A stretch of DNA of 64,000 nucleotides from Penelope pileata (lineage: Eukaryota > Chordata > Aves > Galliformes > Cracidae), in assembly GCA_013396635.1 (NCBI GenBank), contig WBMW01005106.1:956585-1020584 (forward strand), read 5' to 3'. Positions 39,134-51,473 of the stretch are shown in pieces. The notes under the pieces were generated by a model, which was not told where the DNA came from, did not search any database, and was given only the letters and a program-made list of their open reading frames with translations. How positions within the stretch are numbered: the stretch's first letter is position 1; each line of letters begins with the position of its first letter. Position numbers and translations under genes: made by a program.

Positions 39134-39764
39134 AAATGTGATAACAGTTTTACGGTCATTGCCCTCTAGCATGTAAGGGTTGTATACCCACTCCTCCAGG
39201 TCCTTGTAATTTTGGAGCTGCTTTACCTGTGCAAGTCAAACCTAAAAGCCATGGACAATATTTAGAGATAAAAGTCTGCTCATGTATTCTGAAGGACCTC
39301 ATTCTATATATAGAATTATTATTATAACAATAATTTATAACCATTAAAGTGTAGGCAAGGCAAGTTAGAGTGCTAGACAATAGATACCTTGAACAACCAT
39401 TATTGTCACTCTGATCAGTGTCTTTCTCTTTGGGATGCTGGATTTTTAATCCCTTGAAGAAGAAATGCAGTCTGATTTCTCGTCAGCCTGCAGAGAAGAG
39501 GACTCTCCTATGCGTGCTCGAGCAATTCATTTGGGTTTGGACATAGCTGCTGTGAGCCAGATATTTGTCCAAGCTCTTGGGATTTACAGGGCTTAGGCTG
39601 ATCCCTTCCATTATATCTGCTGCTCCTTGCGACTGGGCAAAGAGCTGAAAAGAGAGGTCAGAAGCAGGAATTCTTCTATGACTGTCTCAGTGGCCTCAGA
39701 CATGTGGTCTGAAACTTGCTTCTTCTCTTGAGTGCTATCCTCTTTACTCGTAGGCCTATGGTGA
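39134..39764. other. Unique spacer between two minus-strand CR1 copies
   Basis: About 630 bp in which no gene or repeat is recognised. Confidence 0.6.
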
Positions 39765-40335
39765 GAATAGAGCAGAGTAGAATAGAATAGAATGTAAAAT
39801 AGAATAGATCATCCAGTCCAAATGCCTGACCACTTCAAGGGTAACCAAAAGTTAAAGCATACTTTTAACAGCATTGTCAAAATGCTTCTTGAACAGACAG
39901 GCACGGGATGTTAACCACCTCTCCAAGAAGCCTGTTCCAGTGTTTGACCCTCATAGTAAAGAAATTTTTACTAATGCCCAGTCTGACCTTTCCCTGGAGC
40001 AGCTCTGTGCCCTTCCCATCCTGCTATTGGTTCCCAGGAGTTGAGCCCAGCACCTCTCTCTGCTTCCCTTCCTCAGGCAGCTGTAGGGAGCAATGAGGTC
40101 ACCTCTTGGCATCAACTTCTCCAGACCAGACAGCCCAAGTGTCCTTAGGCTCTCTTCCCAGGACTTGCCTTCAGCCCTTTTACCAGCTTTGTTGCCCTCT
40201 TCTGATGAATTCAAGTATCTTAACATCCTTTTTATAATGTGGATCACAGAACTGCATGCAATAGTCGAAGTGAGGCTGTACCAATGCTAAATGTAGTGAG
40301 AGAATTGCCTCTTTTGACCAGCTGGCTGTGCTGTG
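39765..40335 (-). mobile_element. CR1 LINE, 5'-truncated, different subfamily with AATAG-type tail
   Basis: About 570 bp on the minus strand, from the RT C-terminus (the plus-strand segment near 40255-40335 corresponds to the GACCAGCTGGC region) through LGLSGLEKL- and SSEEGNKAGK-like residues into the 3' end. The tail at 39765-39808 consists of AATAG/AATGT pentamer-like units instead of the octamers seen in the other copies. This suggests an older or separate CR1 lineage. Divergence is higher than in the copies at 34.9 or 51.5 kb. The upstream boundary is approximate. Confidence 0.85.
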
Positions 40336-41164
40336 AAATGTTGTTGAATTATTTCAGGCGCAGCTCTGTTTGACAAGATGGTTGGACATACCTGGCACCG
40401 TATTTTGGTGAACAGAGATAGCACTCCCTGGCTCAGCCTTGGCGTTGCTCATAGGGGAGTGAACACAGAACAAATTCATCGTGGATTCTGTGCTTTACTG
40501 AACAACCCATAGGATGGGAACAAATAATTATGTGTGTTCTTAGAGACTGCCCCAATGCACTGTTGGTAATGCATCTTCCTCAGTAGGAGACGGAATGAAA
40601 GACGTAACCATCATCTTGTGGGGAGAGGAGGAGGTAGAGAAACGGCCAGTGAAGAACGGGAGAACAAAGAGGACAATCCCCTTTGTGCAAACTGGATTGT
40701 GTGATAGGAAGTCAAAGAAGAAAGCACAGCTTTGAATGTTTTTTGTTCTCTGGCTGGCTTTTAAAATGAGTGCTTTTTTTTTTGTTAACAAACAGTGAAC
40801 ATTTGTATGAAGTATAATTTAAAATAACTTGCATTCTGCCTGCTTAATGTATTATTCTAGGTTCTGTGGTAGAATACGAAATTTTGCTTCGTACTTCATT
40901 GGGACACGATGCAGCAAAGAAAATAGAATGAAAAATCTGGTCAACCCTGTCAGAGCCTACAATTCACTCATTTTCAGATTTTCTATAAAGAGAAATATAT
41001 TCTTAATAATTTAGATTAGGGAACATGATCTGATCCCACTAAATACACATTTGTGAAATGACCTATAGCACAGTACACAGGCAACATGAGAAACGCAGTG
41101 CAGCTCTCAGAGCCTTTACTGACAGTTCTCTCTTCATTTGCATGGCTTGATTTTGCAATTGCCC

Positions 41165-41180
41165 TTTTTTTTTTTTTTTT
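41165..41180. repeat. T16 homopolymer
   Basis: Sixteen consecutive T bases followed by CC. No retrotransposed body is recognised on the complementary strand. Confidence 0.9.
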
Positions 41181-42640
41181 CCTCAAGCAAATACACTTGC
41201 TAACAGGATACCAGCTGCTGTTCTAATTTCACATTGAGTCCATGTCCCAGTTTCACATTGTGATTTGCTAATAGCAACTTAGCTGTGCTTCTCTGGTGCA
41301 CTTAATATGGAAAGAAATCTTGTTCCTTTTTATTGGGTTACATGATATTACAGTACTGCTGCCTCATAGTACCATGAACATATATCAGAGTGTTTTCTAC
41401 TGGATTTAAAAGCTAATTGACAGTGCTGAATCTCTTGTTGTACGTATTTCTCTTTCAAATAGCTACTTTGTTTTATTCTGAAGTGTTTACTACAGATGGG
41501 AGAAACAGCCTGTCATATTGATCTCTAATGTATATGATTATATGAATATACTTTACTTTCCTTAATTAGTACTCTGTAGAATTCATGTGCAGCTACGAAA
41601 TGAATAATCACAGCTCAAAGGCATACCAAAATCATTAAAGTCAGCGGAAAGAATCACCAATATCAGTGATATGGCTTTAACTCATAATGTCAAATCTTCA
41701 TTTTGTGGTGCAGGAATTTGAGTAAGTGTAGATGGGAGAGCGTATAACACACTTATTGTTGTTCTCTTTATATATCTGCTATGCCTACTTCCAGTTTACA
41801 AACTATGACAATGGAGTGGTGAAGTCTGTGAGGTCTGATTTCTGGCTATGAATCTGGCTTTAGATTAATATTCCTTCTCTTATCTTTTTGGAAAAAAAAG
41901 TTATTTTTTGCCCTTGAAATAATATATATATTTTATGACTGAGACACCCACTGAAAACAGTGGGAGTCAGGCAAGAGTTGACAGAGTAAACAGGAAAGAG
42001 ATGAGGCAGGGGCAGGGCAGGTGCCTGGAGATACGTGGTGTGCAGTAGAGAGGGCTGAGACATATCATTCTTCATGGTTGTATGATGCAAATATGGGTAA
42101 GACTGGAGAAAAAACAGTACTGTAAACATCTATAGTGTGCACACTGGCATGACATTTTGGAATGGCCATCACCTTGGGAACAACTGAAGAGAGGCCATGT
42201 GACCAAGTGACCTCCTCCTCCATCTTTCTTATCATGCAGCCAAAAACCAGTGCCAAGGGATGCTTGTTTGTCTCTGGCTGCCATGTGTATCCAACAGGCT
42301 GGTAGTGTTTGCCTGCAACACCCCAACATGTTTCGACAGGCATCAAACTCAGATATAAAGGAGGTGGGAGAAGCTTTTGAAGAGCAATTGTGAACCATGA
42401 GTGGTCATCAGATAGGGGAGAACACCAGGCTTATCTCTTGGCTTATGTTTTCACATGTGATCAGTGAAACCACTGTGAGGAAAGAGGCTGCGATGACAAA
42501 ACAGATAAAAAGTGGAAGTTAAGAGTAATACAGGAAAAGCTTTCTAAAGGACAAATCTGTCAATTATATCTCCACTGTGTCATATGTAGCCTTTATGGAA
42601 AGTTGACAGTGTCTTGGAACTGAAAATTTAATAAGAGAGA

Positions 42641-42702
42641 TGTATAGTTATGTATATAACTATATATAGTTATATAGTATTATGTATATAGTTATATAGT
42701 AT
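42641..42702. repeat. AT-rich TATATAGT-type repeat with a perfect palindrome
   Basis: About 60 bases of degenerate TATAGTTA/TATATAGT units. Bases 42653-42676 form an exact 24-bp palindrome centred between 42664 and 42665, with arms TATATAACTATA and its complement. Such sequence can extrude a cruciform and often varies in length. Confidence 0.9.
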
Positions 42703-43290
42703 GCCTCCTTTTGTTTTTCTTTTTTTCAGTAGTGTGGACATTTGTCTTTGAGTTTATCTAGAATCCTTCACAGTCAACATTTCTGTCCCTAGCCAGACCT
42801 ATAAAACAGCTCAAATGAATTGTGCTCTAGAAATGCTCCTTTCTTTTGCTGAATGTGAACGGAGCCAACAGTGATCAGCTCTCCTACTTAGGTAAGACAA
42901 ATCCAAGCCCTTGTTTGTAGTGCTACAATCAGGAAGTTAAATATTTGCTGGATAAAATAAAATATATTATTTTATTCTGCGCTTCTCTAATGCTCAAAGC
43001 AGCCTGAACTAAATTTGGCAGGCAGAGGGCACCCTATCTTCTTGAAGTTAACTCTTGAATAGATGAAGGCTGTGTACCTAGCCTTGGGGTGCCTAAAACC
43101 AAAAGCTTATTTTATTTGGCCAAGAGGTAGAACTAATTCTCATAATTATATTGAACCCTGAGACTGAGAAATTCATTGTGTCATCAAACTGCATTTGAAG
43201 TAATAAGCCTGGAAAAATAGAGCTGTACTTCTGATACTTGTCTCCTGCAGACATGTAAAAATTAATTAAAAAACTGAAGCTGTTGAGGGC

Positions 43291-43325
43291 AAGAGAGAGA
43301 AGAGAAAGGAGAGAAAGAAGAGAAA
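43291..43325. repeat. Purine-only GA-rich tract
   Basis: About 35 bases of only A and G on the plus strand, in GAGA and GAAA units. A homopurine-homopyrimidine microsatellite-like tract. Confidence 0.85.
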
Positions 43326-43873
43326 CTCTCTGTGCCAAACATTGTCAAACATCCCTCTGCCAAAAGGGATGCTGGGAGGGGCAGAACTCATCTTGGAAGT
43401 ATAATGATAATTTATAATATATTGTCTTTTTATTAAGAATATTTTCTGTCATAGAACTCGCTAAGACAGAATATGCTGATGCTAGAGGTGGCTCATATGA
43501 GTTTGTAACACTTAGGGCATAGTTCTTTGAGGTGTACTTTGCACCCAACTTCATTTAAACGTGATAGAAACTTTCAGTCTGGCACCTAATGATTCCCTCT
43601 ACAGGTTATGATTGGTGCCTCTTTTGTCTCTGCCAAAAATTTCTCAATGAATGTTAAAGTGAATTCTGCTTTTCTGCATATAGAAAGACATCACTTGGTG
43701 CTTCAGCTGCAGCTCTAAGTGATTGCACAGGTACTTTTCATAAACTCTCTTTGTTGTCTCTCACAAATTTGCTTTGTAATATTATCGTTACTGAACAAAT
43801 AGAGGAAAACACATTAGAGTCAGTATTTTCCAGAGTCCCTATGTCTAGGGACATCTAGTAGTGCACAGCACAC

Positions 43874-44159
43874 AGGACTCTTTGTTGGTGCTCAGTGCCA
43901 GGACAAGAGGCAACGGGCACAAACTGAAACACAGGGTGATCCCTCTGAACACCAGGAAGCATTTCTGTGCTGCGCAGGTGATGAAGCACTGGCACAGGTT
44001 GCTCAGAGAGGCTGTGGAGTCTCCTCCTTGGAGATCTTCAAAAGCCACCTGGATGTGATGCTGGGCACCCTGCTCTGGGTGTACCTGCTGGAGCAGGAGT
44101 TGGAGCAGATGGACCCAGAGGTCCCTTCCAACCTCAGCCATTCTGTGATTCTGTGATTC
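43874..44159 (+). mobile_element. CR1 LINE 3' fragment with intact hairpin and octamer tail
   Basis: About 285 bp of plus-strand CR1 covering the end of ORF2 and the 3' UTR. Landmarks are GGACAAGAGGCAACGGGCAC near 43901, the GAGAGGCTGTGGAG segment near 44008, a CCTGCT-GG-AGCAGG hairpin at 44084-44097, GAGGTCCCTTCCAACCTC near 44118, and two perfect ATTCTGTG octamers at 44140-44155 with a partial third. The frame at 43861-44058 still encodes the C-terminal residues (NGHKLKHRVIPLN region), but the fragment carries no catalytic part. Confidence 0.93.
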
Positions 44160-44900
44160 CACTTAGTTTCTCTTGAGGAAGGGGAACTGCAAAATCATTT
44201 AACAATACCTTAGATGGGCTGTGGATTAGAACACAGTAAGTACAAAAAGAAGACAAAACAACTGATGAAAACCCATTAAGAAAAAATGACAGAAGAAAAC
44301 AACTGCAAGAAATTGCAAGCTTCTGATATAGAATAATTCACAAGTTGAAACAATCACAGTCTTAGCATGTAACTAGAAGCTTAGAGCTTGAGAGGAATGT
44401 ATCTTATTTTCTAATATAAAAGTACTGATTTTTACTAAGTGACTTGAACAAGGAAGTATTTTCGTGAAATTTTTCTTTTTAATGAATACTTTTGCAGGTC
44501 TTTCAGTGAGAAGCACTGTAGCTTCTCATAAGCTGTAATTCAATCATGCCCTTTCTTCCTGGAGTAGTGTGATAGAATTTATATACTTGAGAGAAATAAT
44601 GATGAGTTTGGTGAAGACATACTAGAGATCATACAGGGCTTAATCTGTAGCTGTTGAAAACTTGCAAGACAGTGAAAAGGGACTGGCAGAGGTCTAACTG
44701 CAGATGTACAAGACTAAGTAAGCTGGGATGAAGATCAAGCCTGAAGCAGAGATGTGGGGATTTCAATAGTTTCTCCTGGCAAAGGAGAAGAATCCTGGAT
44801 CAGTGCTTTGGCACTGCTGACGTGCTTGGTAGAAGCAAGCTGCTTTGGGATTTTCTTAATGCTTTAAGCTTTGTCTGGAGCAAGTTCTTGGTGGCCTTTT

Positions 44901-44930
44901 GTGCACACGTGCGTGTGTGTGTGTTTGCGT
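44901..44930. repeat. Imperfect (TG)n microsatellite
   Basis: TG/CA-alternating sequence with CG interruptions around a core of seven consecutive GT units. Alternating purine-pyrimidine sequence of this kind can adopt Z-DNA, but it is short. Confidence 0.85.
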
Positions 44931-46909
44931 TTGTTTTTAAGTTTCTTCTGAGTATTGTCTGCATCAGGGAAACCAAATCATATCACTTTTCATAGTCTTT
45001 CGAAGTCTCAACTAGGCTGAACTTGAAGCAGGCCTCCCAGAGGCGTATCGGATGATATCTACATTTTATATAACTGAAAACGAAGGCCAAACTGTTTCAA
45101 AAGGATAAAATCATCTCTGATTACATGCTTATTTGAGAGCAGTGACCAGTTTCTAAGGTTTTTGTTCGTTTGTTTGTTTTCTTGCTGCATTAGATATTTT
45201 GTCCAAACAATTAGGCTTTTTATGTGACAGAGGTTGAGGGGTAATTTAAGTACATCTTTCAGATTACTGTCTTTGGTTATGCCTTCCTGCTTCTCAAGAC
45301 AAGTAACCTGGTCTGATATATGATCCAAATCTCTCTAATTTGAATTCGATTTTTTCACCCTCCACTTGATTCTGCCTTTGTCACATCATCTTGTCACCTT
45401 GCCAGAAAATGTGGTATTTGTAAGTTTTCACTGTGCATCGTGGAAGACATGTTCAACTCTTTGTTTTTTAAAGGACCTCATATTCATAGAGCTGAAGTGG
45501 TTTGCATCTGGAAAACATTGGTGAGATGAGTCAAGACCAGCGGTTTTTGAACTTTAAATTCAAAACTCATTTTTCCCTAGGAATCTGCTGATGTTCGTGG
45601 CATTTATACCACTTGCTTTCTTAGGAAATTTGTGCTGTGACCCACAACCTCATATCTCATCACAGATTTATCTTGAAGTTACTGCATGTCTGTATTGTAG
45701 TTTAATACAATACCATACTTTATCAAATGCATCGGCCACATTTGCAGGAAATATCCAACTAGTGTGTGTTTACAGATTCTCAGATTATTGATTATGGCAA
45801 TAGGAAGAAAAATGAAAAGAAAAAAAAAAGACGTTCTCCCATCAAGTCAGCAAGAGACAGTTGTGGATTTGTGGCTGGTTGGCATCCTTCTTTTTTTTTA
45901 AAAAAGGAAAATGAAGAACAAGAGGGTTTGGTGATTGTACTTTGACCAGATCCCTTGTACTGACCAATTATGAACCTATATTTACACATGTTCCTGCAAA
46001 ATGAAGGGCTGTCTGACCCAGTTATGCTGAAAGGATGACAGAAGGGCAGGAAATTTATTTTTGTTTTGAGACCTTTTTCATTTTACCAGTACCAATGCCA
46101 ATCCGCTTTATTTTTTTTTCCAGAAATATTTTTCTTTACCTTAGAAATCATTTTTATGTATAAAAATGGAAGGCAGGATAGAAAAATTTCAGTTATTTCA
46201 GGAAAATCTAAATAAGATGTGGGTTTAGATAAATTTTTCATTCACATTCCCCAAAGTACTTCAGTTGATTAGCCTTGACATCCTCTAATCTCTGTTTTTA
46301 CTTCTATGATTAATTGCCTTCTGGTGTCATCTATTTTTTGTTGCACTGTTGCATTCATCCCATCCACAGACCACAAGTGAATGGATCCGGACTGTGGCTG
46401 AGAACAAGGAGACATGAATAGAGAAATAACCAGGAATATGGGGCTGCTGGATAATGATGGAGAAGGAATTCTCCTAAACACTTTTCTTCTCCCCGCAGTA
46501 ATCCCTGCTGACTGATGGAAGTGGGACTTTCAGGGCTTGGCCAGTTCATTCACTTGCATTGTCTAAAATACTTTTATTGCAGCTGCAAATAAGTACCTCT
46601 TTAATGGAATATGTTTCAAGTTTTTGGCAATCAAAGATGGAATTACAAATGAATTGTGCAAAGGTTTTGTTGAATCAATCATTTGCCTTTTCATTAATTT
46701 TACTTAGCCTTTTCATTTAAATAGCTTTCGTTCAAAGTATTAGAGAGGCTTGCTTAGTTATTCAGCATATTTGTGCTCTGAGTGCATCTGATGATTTCTT
46801 GGCTTCAAGCTGTCATTAGGAAGCCATTCATAGCAATTCACACATGGAGGGCAGTCTTCATCTTCAGTTAATTTGAACATGAAAACAGACTCCAGATACT
46901 TCGCATTTA

Positions 46910-46959
46910 TTTCTTTTTTCCCCCTTTCTCTCTCTCTCTCTTTTTTTTTCTTTTTTTTT
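46910..46959. repeat. 50-base pure pyrimidine tract with (CT)n core
   Basis: An uninterrupted run of C and T on the plus strand: T and C runs, then CT repeats, then T runs. Homopyrimidine tracts of this length can form triplex structures; no gene context supports a specific role. Confidence 0.9.
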
Positions 46960-47206
46960 GATTTGGTAGACTTTCACATCTTCTTCATAAGCATTTGATC
47001 TCTTTCCCATTTCACCCACTTTCTCATCAAGTTCACGGCTCTTCATGTTACGCACAAATGTGCACACACCAGCACACAATCACAAATGTATGCAATGTAT
47101 TGCTGAAACAAAGATGCTTTCTAACTGTAGATCCCAGACTAAGACTCTCCCACTCACATTCAGGCCTTCCCACTGCAGAAAATCAGATTCAATAAAACAA
47201 TATGTT

Positions 47207-47249
47207 TTAAACAGACATTATTAAACAGACATTTAAACAGACTTTATTA
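47207..47249. repeat. Triplicated 13-14-bp tandem unit
   Basis: Three near-identical copies of a TTAAACAGACATT(A) unit, beginning at about 47207, 47221 and 47233, with small indels between copies. A minisatellite-like local expansion. Confidence 0.85.
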
Positions 47250-47937
47250 ATAAGCTTCTTGGCATAACAAGATTGAGTCCTCAAGACTCTCTGTACCCTT
47301 ATCAGAATAATTAGCTAAAAGTTAATCATGAATCTCCCTTGCTGCCTTGTTACCCCAATGTGTGTCTTATATTTAGTCAACACAGAAAGCAATTTATTAT
47401 CTCCTTCTTCCCTCTGGCAGCATCTGACTTTCTAACATTAGGCACAGGAGTTGGCGATGACTGCGCTGTCACTGCTTTTGATCCCCAGTTAGGTGATTGG
47501 AGCTACCAGCCTACTGACCATGTGTCAGAGAACAGACAATTAATCAGCAGTGGGGGAGGCACTGCAAATTACACGCAACAAGCTTAGTCTAGAAGTTGAT
47601 ATTAAGGGTATCATTTTAAAGTGAGTAATCTGGTATTTGACAAAATGTTTTCCATTGTTCAGAGGATTTCTGCATCTCTCCACGTAACGGCACAAGTTTC
47701 TAGTTTTACAAAACACTGGAGGGGACATATGTTTTGGAATTGGCACAGCAGTGGCGTTTCTCTTCCCTCTCTCTGAGGGACATGGAAAAGAAACAACTGT
47801 GATTCCTGGGACTTCTCAAAGGATAACATTCTTGTATCACTCCTTTAAATGAATAATTTGGTTTGGATTAGAGGAGGGAAAAAAAATCCCTTATGCAAAA
47901 AAGTAGAAAAGATAAAAATCTACTAGAATGATGACAA

Positions 47938-47952
47938 TTTTTTTTTTTTTTT
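47938..47952. repeat. T15 homopolymer
   Basis: Fifteen consecutive T bases, with nothing recognisable attached. Confidence 0.9.
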
Positions 47953-48435
47953 GACTCAAAACTTAGTTGTATTGCTTTCTTCCTGGGAAATGTCCTATCT
48001 TGCTGAGTAAGACATCTGATAAATGTTTAACTAATCCCTCTCATACACACAGTCCTGCAGCGTCTCAACACTGTGGAGTCAAGGTAGAAAGAACCCCTTC
48101 AACTTTGCCATTGATCTCTCCATGGTTGTTGGCTTCCTGTGATGTCTCAGTCGATCTCTGAGCTACAGATGAAAATTTCCTTTGATTTCCAGCTGGTTTA
48201 AAGACAGTGGATGGATGGTAGGCTTCTCAGTGGCATGGCCACTGTTAAAGAATATATGGAAGAATTTAAGAATTTTCTTTGAGAAAGTTAGCTCTCTGCA
48301 AGCCATAAGATTTCTTGAAATATTTGAATTCTCAGTGAGGCTCATTCCATAATTTTTTTAGAGTATGAATTGTATAGGGAACTATATTTATATATTATAA
48401 ATAAAATTCTGGTCTTTAGTTTGCTTCAATCCTGA

Positions 48436-48450
48436 TTTTTTTTTTTTTTT
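48436..48450. repeat. T15 homopolymer
   Basis: Fifteen consecutive T bases in an AT-rich stretch. Confidence 0.9.
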
Positions 48451-48661
48451 CCTCTAAATATGCCTTTTGGCTTCATGCCTCATACTGCACCCAAGGTGTA
48501 TTATCATGGCATAATACTGCACATCCTGTCATGCCGTATGTTCCAGCAGATGTTCTTCAGAATTATTTTTCTACCATTTGAAATTCATTTCAGTAGATTT
48601 CTTAATTATGTAAGTTTCCAGTTCTTCTGCAGTTCTAAATGTAAGGCTCTTGTGATTTGGA

Positions 48662-48690
48662 TGTGTGTGTCTTATACATACACACATACA
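48662..48690. repeat. TG/CA microsatellite in inverted arrangement
   Basis: A TGTGTGTGT block is followed after a few bases by an ACATACACACA block, giving an imperfect inverted repeat capable of a short hairpin. Confidence 0.75.
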
Positions 48691-50373
48691 ATTGAATATT
48701 AATATTCATTCCCAGGGTCTGCATTCCACATGCACAGATATGTCTGTTTAATCCATAGCCATGTGATAAACAACAGGAGTGAAATGAATGTTTAAGCCAA
48801 GATCAGTAAAGAATTAGAAAATATCCAGCATGGCACTTTTAGAGCTTCAGGGGAAATTTGTTATAAGTAATCCTATTTCATCCTAACACTTGTCGTACTT
48901 TTTCATGGATGATCCTGAAGGGGAATTCTTGGAAGCAGAGAAATCAATAACTGTTTTTAGAGGAATTTATCTTCCTCAGAAGAAAATCTCAAACAAATAC
49001 TAGCCAAGATTATTTATCCCAATATAGTGATTCACAGGCAATTTTGTTACTGATTTGATTACTTTATTGACAGAAGTGTATCTTAAATCTATTACTGATT
49101 GTTCTTTATTTAGTTTGATCTTGTTTTTATTTCAAAACATGAAACTATTTCTTCATATTGCTATGAAGAGATTTGATGTTATGATCTTGTTGGCCAAGAG
49201 GAAGAATTAATTAGGAAAATCTGTTTTGTAAATATTCTAGATTTTATATTTTAATGTACAGAGGTTTATGAATGTGAGTCTTTATAGTGTGTGGTTCAAA
49301 ACTCATGGAAGGAAACTGGAAGGCTTACTATGAATTTTATGGGCTTGGAGCAGTGTTTAAAAACACAATAAACAAGTCTGGTTCTCCTTAATGCTGGCCT
49401 TGCTCACGCAAATATTTTACCCATTTATTACGAAGGAGATATGAGTGAAATAAAATGAATCAAGACCTTCGCTGAGTCTTCATCTGCAATCTCTTTTGTG
49501 AAATGAGAACTATTTCAATGATAATAAACTGGATCATTACAAATGACACAATGAATTGGGCAGAAAAACTCCTGAGCCCCAAAACTGCAGAAAGGGTTGG
49601 GGAGGGTGATTTAATCTGTTTAGGATTTTGATTTTACACAAACTGTTTTGCCAGCATCAGGTCTTCAGAAACTAAGCATTGCGTCCCAGAAATAATGGAA
49701 TGTCTTAACGTTACTTATGCCTTTTATGAGTTACATTCCTTGTGTTTGTCTTCTGGTTTGAAAGCCTTCTGGGCTGCCGTGCATATGTTTTCCACATACT
49801 TCTGTATAATCAGGACAGCTAGAAAATGGCTTCCATTTATTCATTAAGATGGAAGTTGAAATTCTTGTAATCCATGACTCAGAGGCCTGGGGCTCTAAGG
49901 AAAACACGTAATACTGTGAGATAATTGTGAGACTTTTGGCTACTTTGCTCAAATTAATCATGAAGTTTAAGACTCGACAACTTTTGCTCCAAGTAGTATA
50001 TCTTCCACTTTCACTTGGATGTACAGACAGCTGGCATAAATGTTTACATTATTTATTTAAGAAAGAGCAGCTAAGGAGCCTGCTGTTGTTCACATCAAAT
50101 ATGTCTTTACACCTGACCAAAAACCTTCTCAGTTCTTCATCCTTGCACACTTAATAGGCCCAAGTCTGAAAAATAAACTCTGACAAATAATGTGCCTCTC
50201 TGGAAAGCCTCACCTGTCTCTGTCAGGTCATGCTTTGTGTACCAATGAAGCTCAAAGGTGAGTGGTGAAGGTTATTCCAACAATTGCTTGCAAACACTAT
50301 AAACCACATCACCCTGTCTTATGTTCTGTAATATCACATATACTTTCTAGAGTAGAGAATAACTTTTCCTAGG

Positions 50374-50398
50374 CTTTTTTTCTTTTATTTTTTTTTTA
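50374..50398. repeat. T-rich low-complexity tract
   Basis: Runs of T broken by single C or A bases. A similar T run lies near 50475-50489. Confidence 0.8.
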
Positions 50399-51473
50399 AT
50401 GGATCACTGAAAATCTTACAAATTACCAAAAATGTCGAGAAGTGTTTCATACCTCCTGGTGATGGCTTTTGGTTTGTTTTTTTTTTTTGTATCTCAGATC
50501 CTCTATTCTCAGTGAAGCAAGATCTACAACTCTGTAGGTCCCACTGAGAAGTCAAGAATCTCCCTTTACCAGCTGAATTCATGGTCTCCTTTCAGTAGAT
50601 GTTGGACTCTGATAATCAAATTACTACAGATTGCAGACTACCAAATTGAGTTCTCAAACTGCTGACAACTTAAATGCTGTCACATGTTAATGTTATTACA
50701 TCATTGAAAGTCAGAGTTGTCTGTACTCAGAAGACACATTAGATTGTTGTTTGTGCTTTGCTACCCATCTGGTGAGTAGCTAATTATTTGGCCCCCTTCC
50801 AGCAGGGTCTAACAAGCACCTGGCAGAGGATGTGCATCTGTTTCATTTTGCTGTTGCAAAGGAGCATTGCAGACCCTTTCCGGTTATTACTGTTTAATTA
50901 TTAAATTGTGTCTGAATTGCAAGAGTGAGCTTGGGCCAGTATCTTGAATAGGACAGTGGAGGTTGGTTATCTATTAAATCTAATCTCCTCAGGTTTCGTG
51001 TATCATCAGCAGATAAAGGCATGTTCTGTAGTCAGCTCTTCAATGACTTGCCTCCCAGGGCTCAAGTTAACATTTGTGAGTCTCTTTCTCTCCTCATTAT
51101 CTAATCTATCAGCAAAATTTTCTGAAACATTAACTATAAGCATGTAGAAGCCAAAGTCTTTTGGGTTTTATGTTAAAAGATGACCTGGGTATTTCAATTT
51201 TGAAGTCAATTATGGTAAGGAATTTCTACCTTGTTCCAAATTTTGAGCAGGAACAATAAGTTAGTTAGTTCCAAAGTATTATTTTGAGGATAAGTTACCC
51301 ATAAAGACCACTATTCCCCTGTCAGCCCAAACCAGTCCACAGGATGATTCTTTCCATCCTTTGAAATATTTTTCTGCTGTTTAGAAAGATGCAGACAAAT
51401 GCTGAATGCCTTATAATGCACTCAAGTGCTTCCATATCATCTGTGGCCAAACTGACAGGGAAGAATTGGAATA

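Larger units (their letters stand above)
40336..43873. other. Unique AT-rich noncoding sequence with several simple repeats
   Basis: No gene is recognised; the longest frame is 108 codons (42072-42398, minus) without family resemblance. It contains a T16 run, an AT-rich palindromic repeat near 42.65 kb and a purine-rich tract near 43.3 kb, each annotated separately. Confidence 0.65.
44160..51473. other. Unique noncoding sequence with several low-complexity tracts
   Basis: No exon, RNA gene or clear interspersed repeat is seen in about 7.3 kb. Open frames are at most 89 codons. It contains a TG repeat, a 50-base pyrimidine tract, T runs and a short triplicated 13-14-bp unit, annotated separately. 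Confidence 0.65.
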
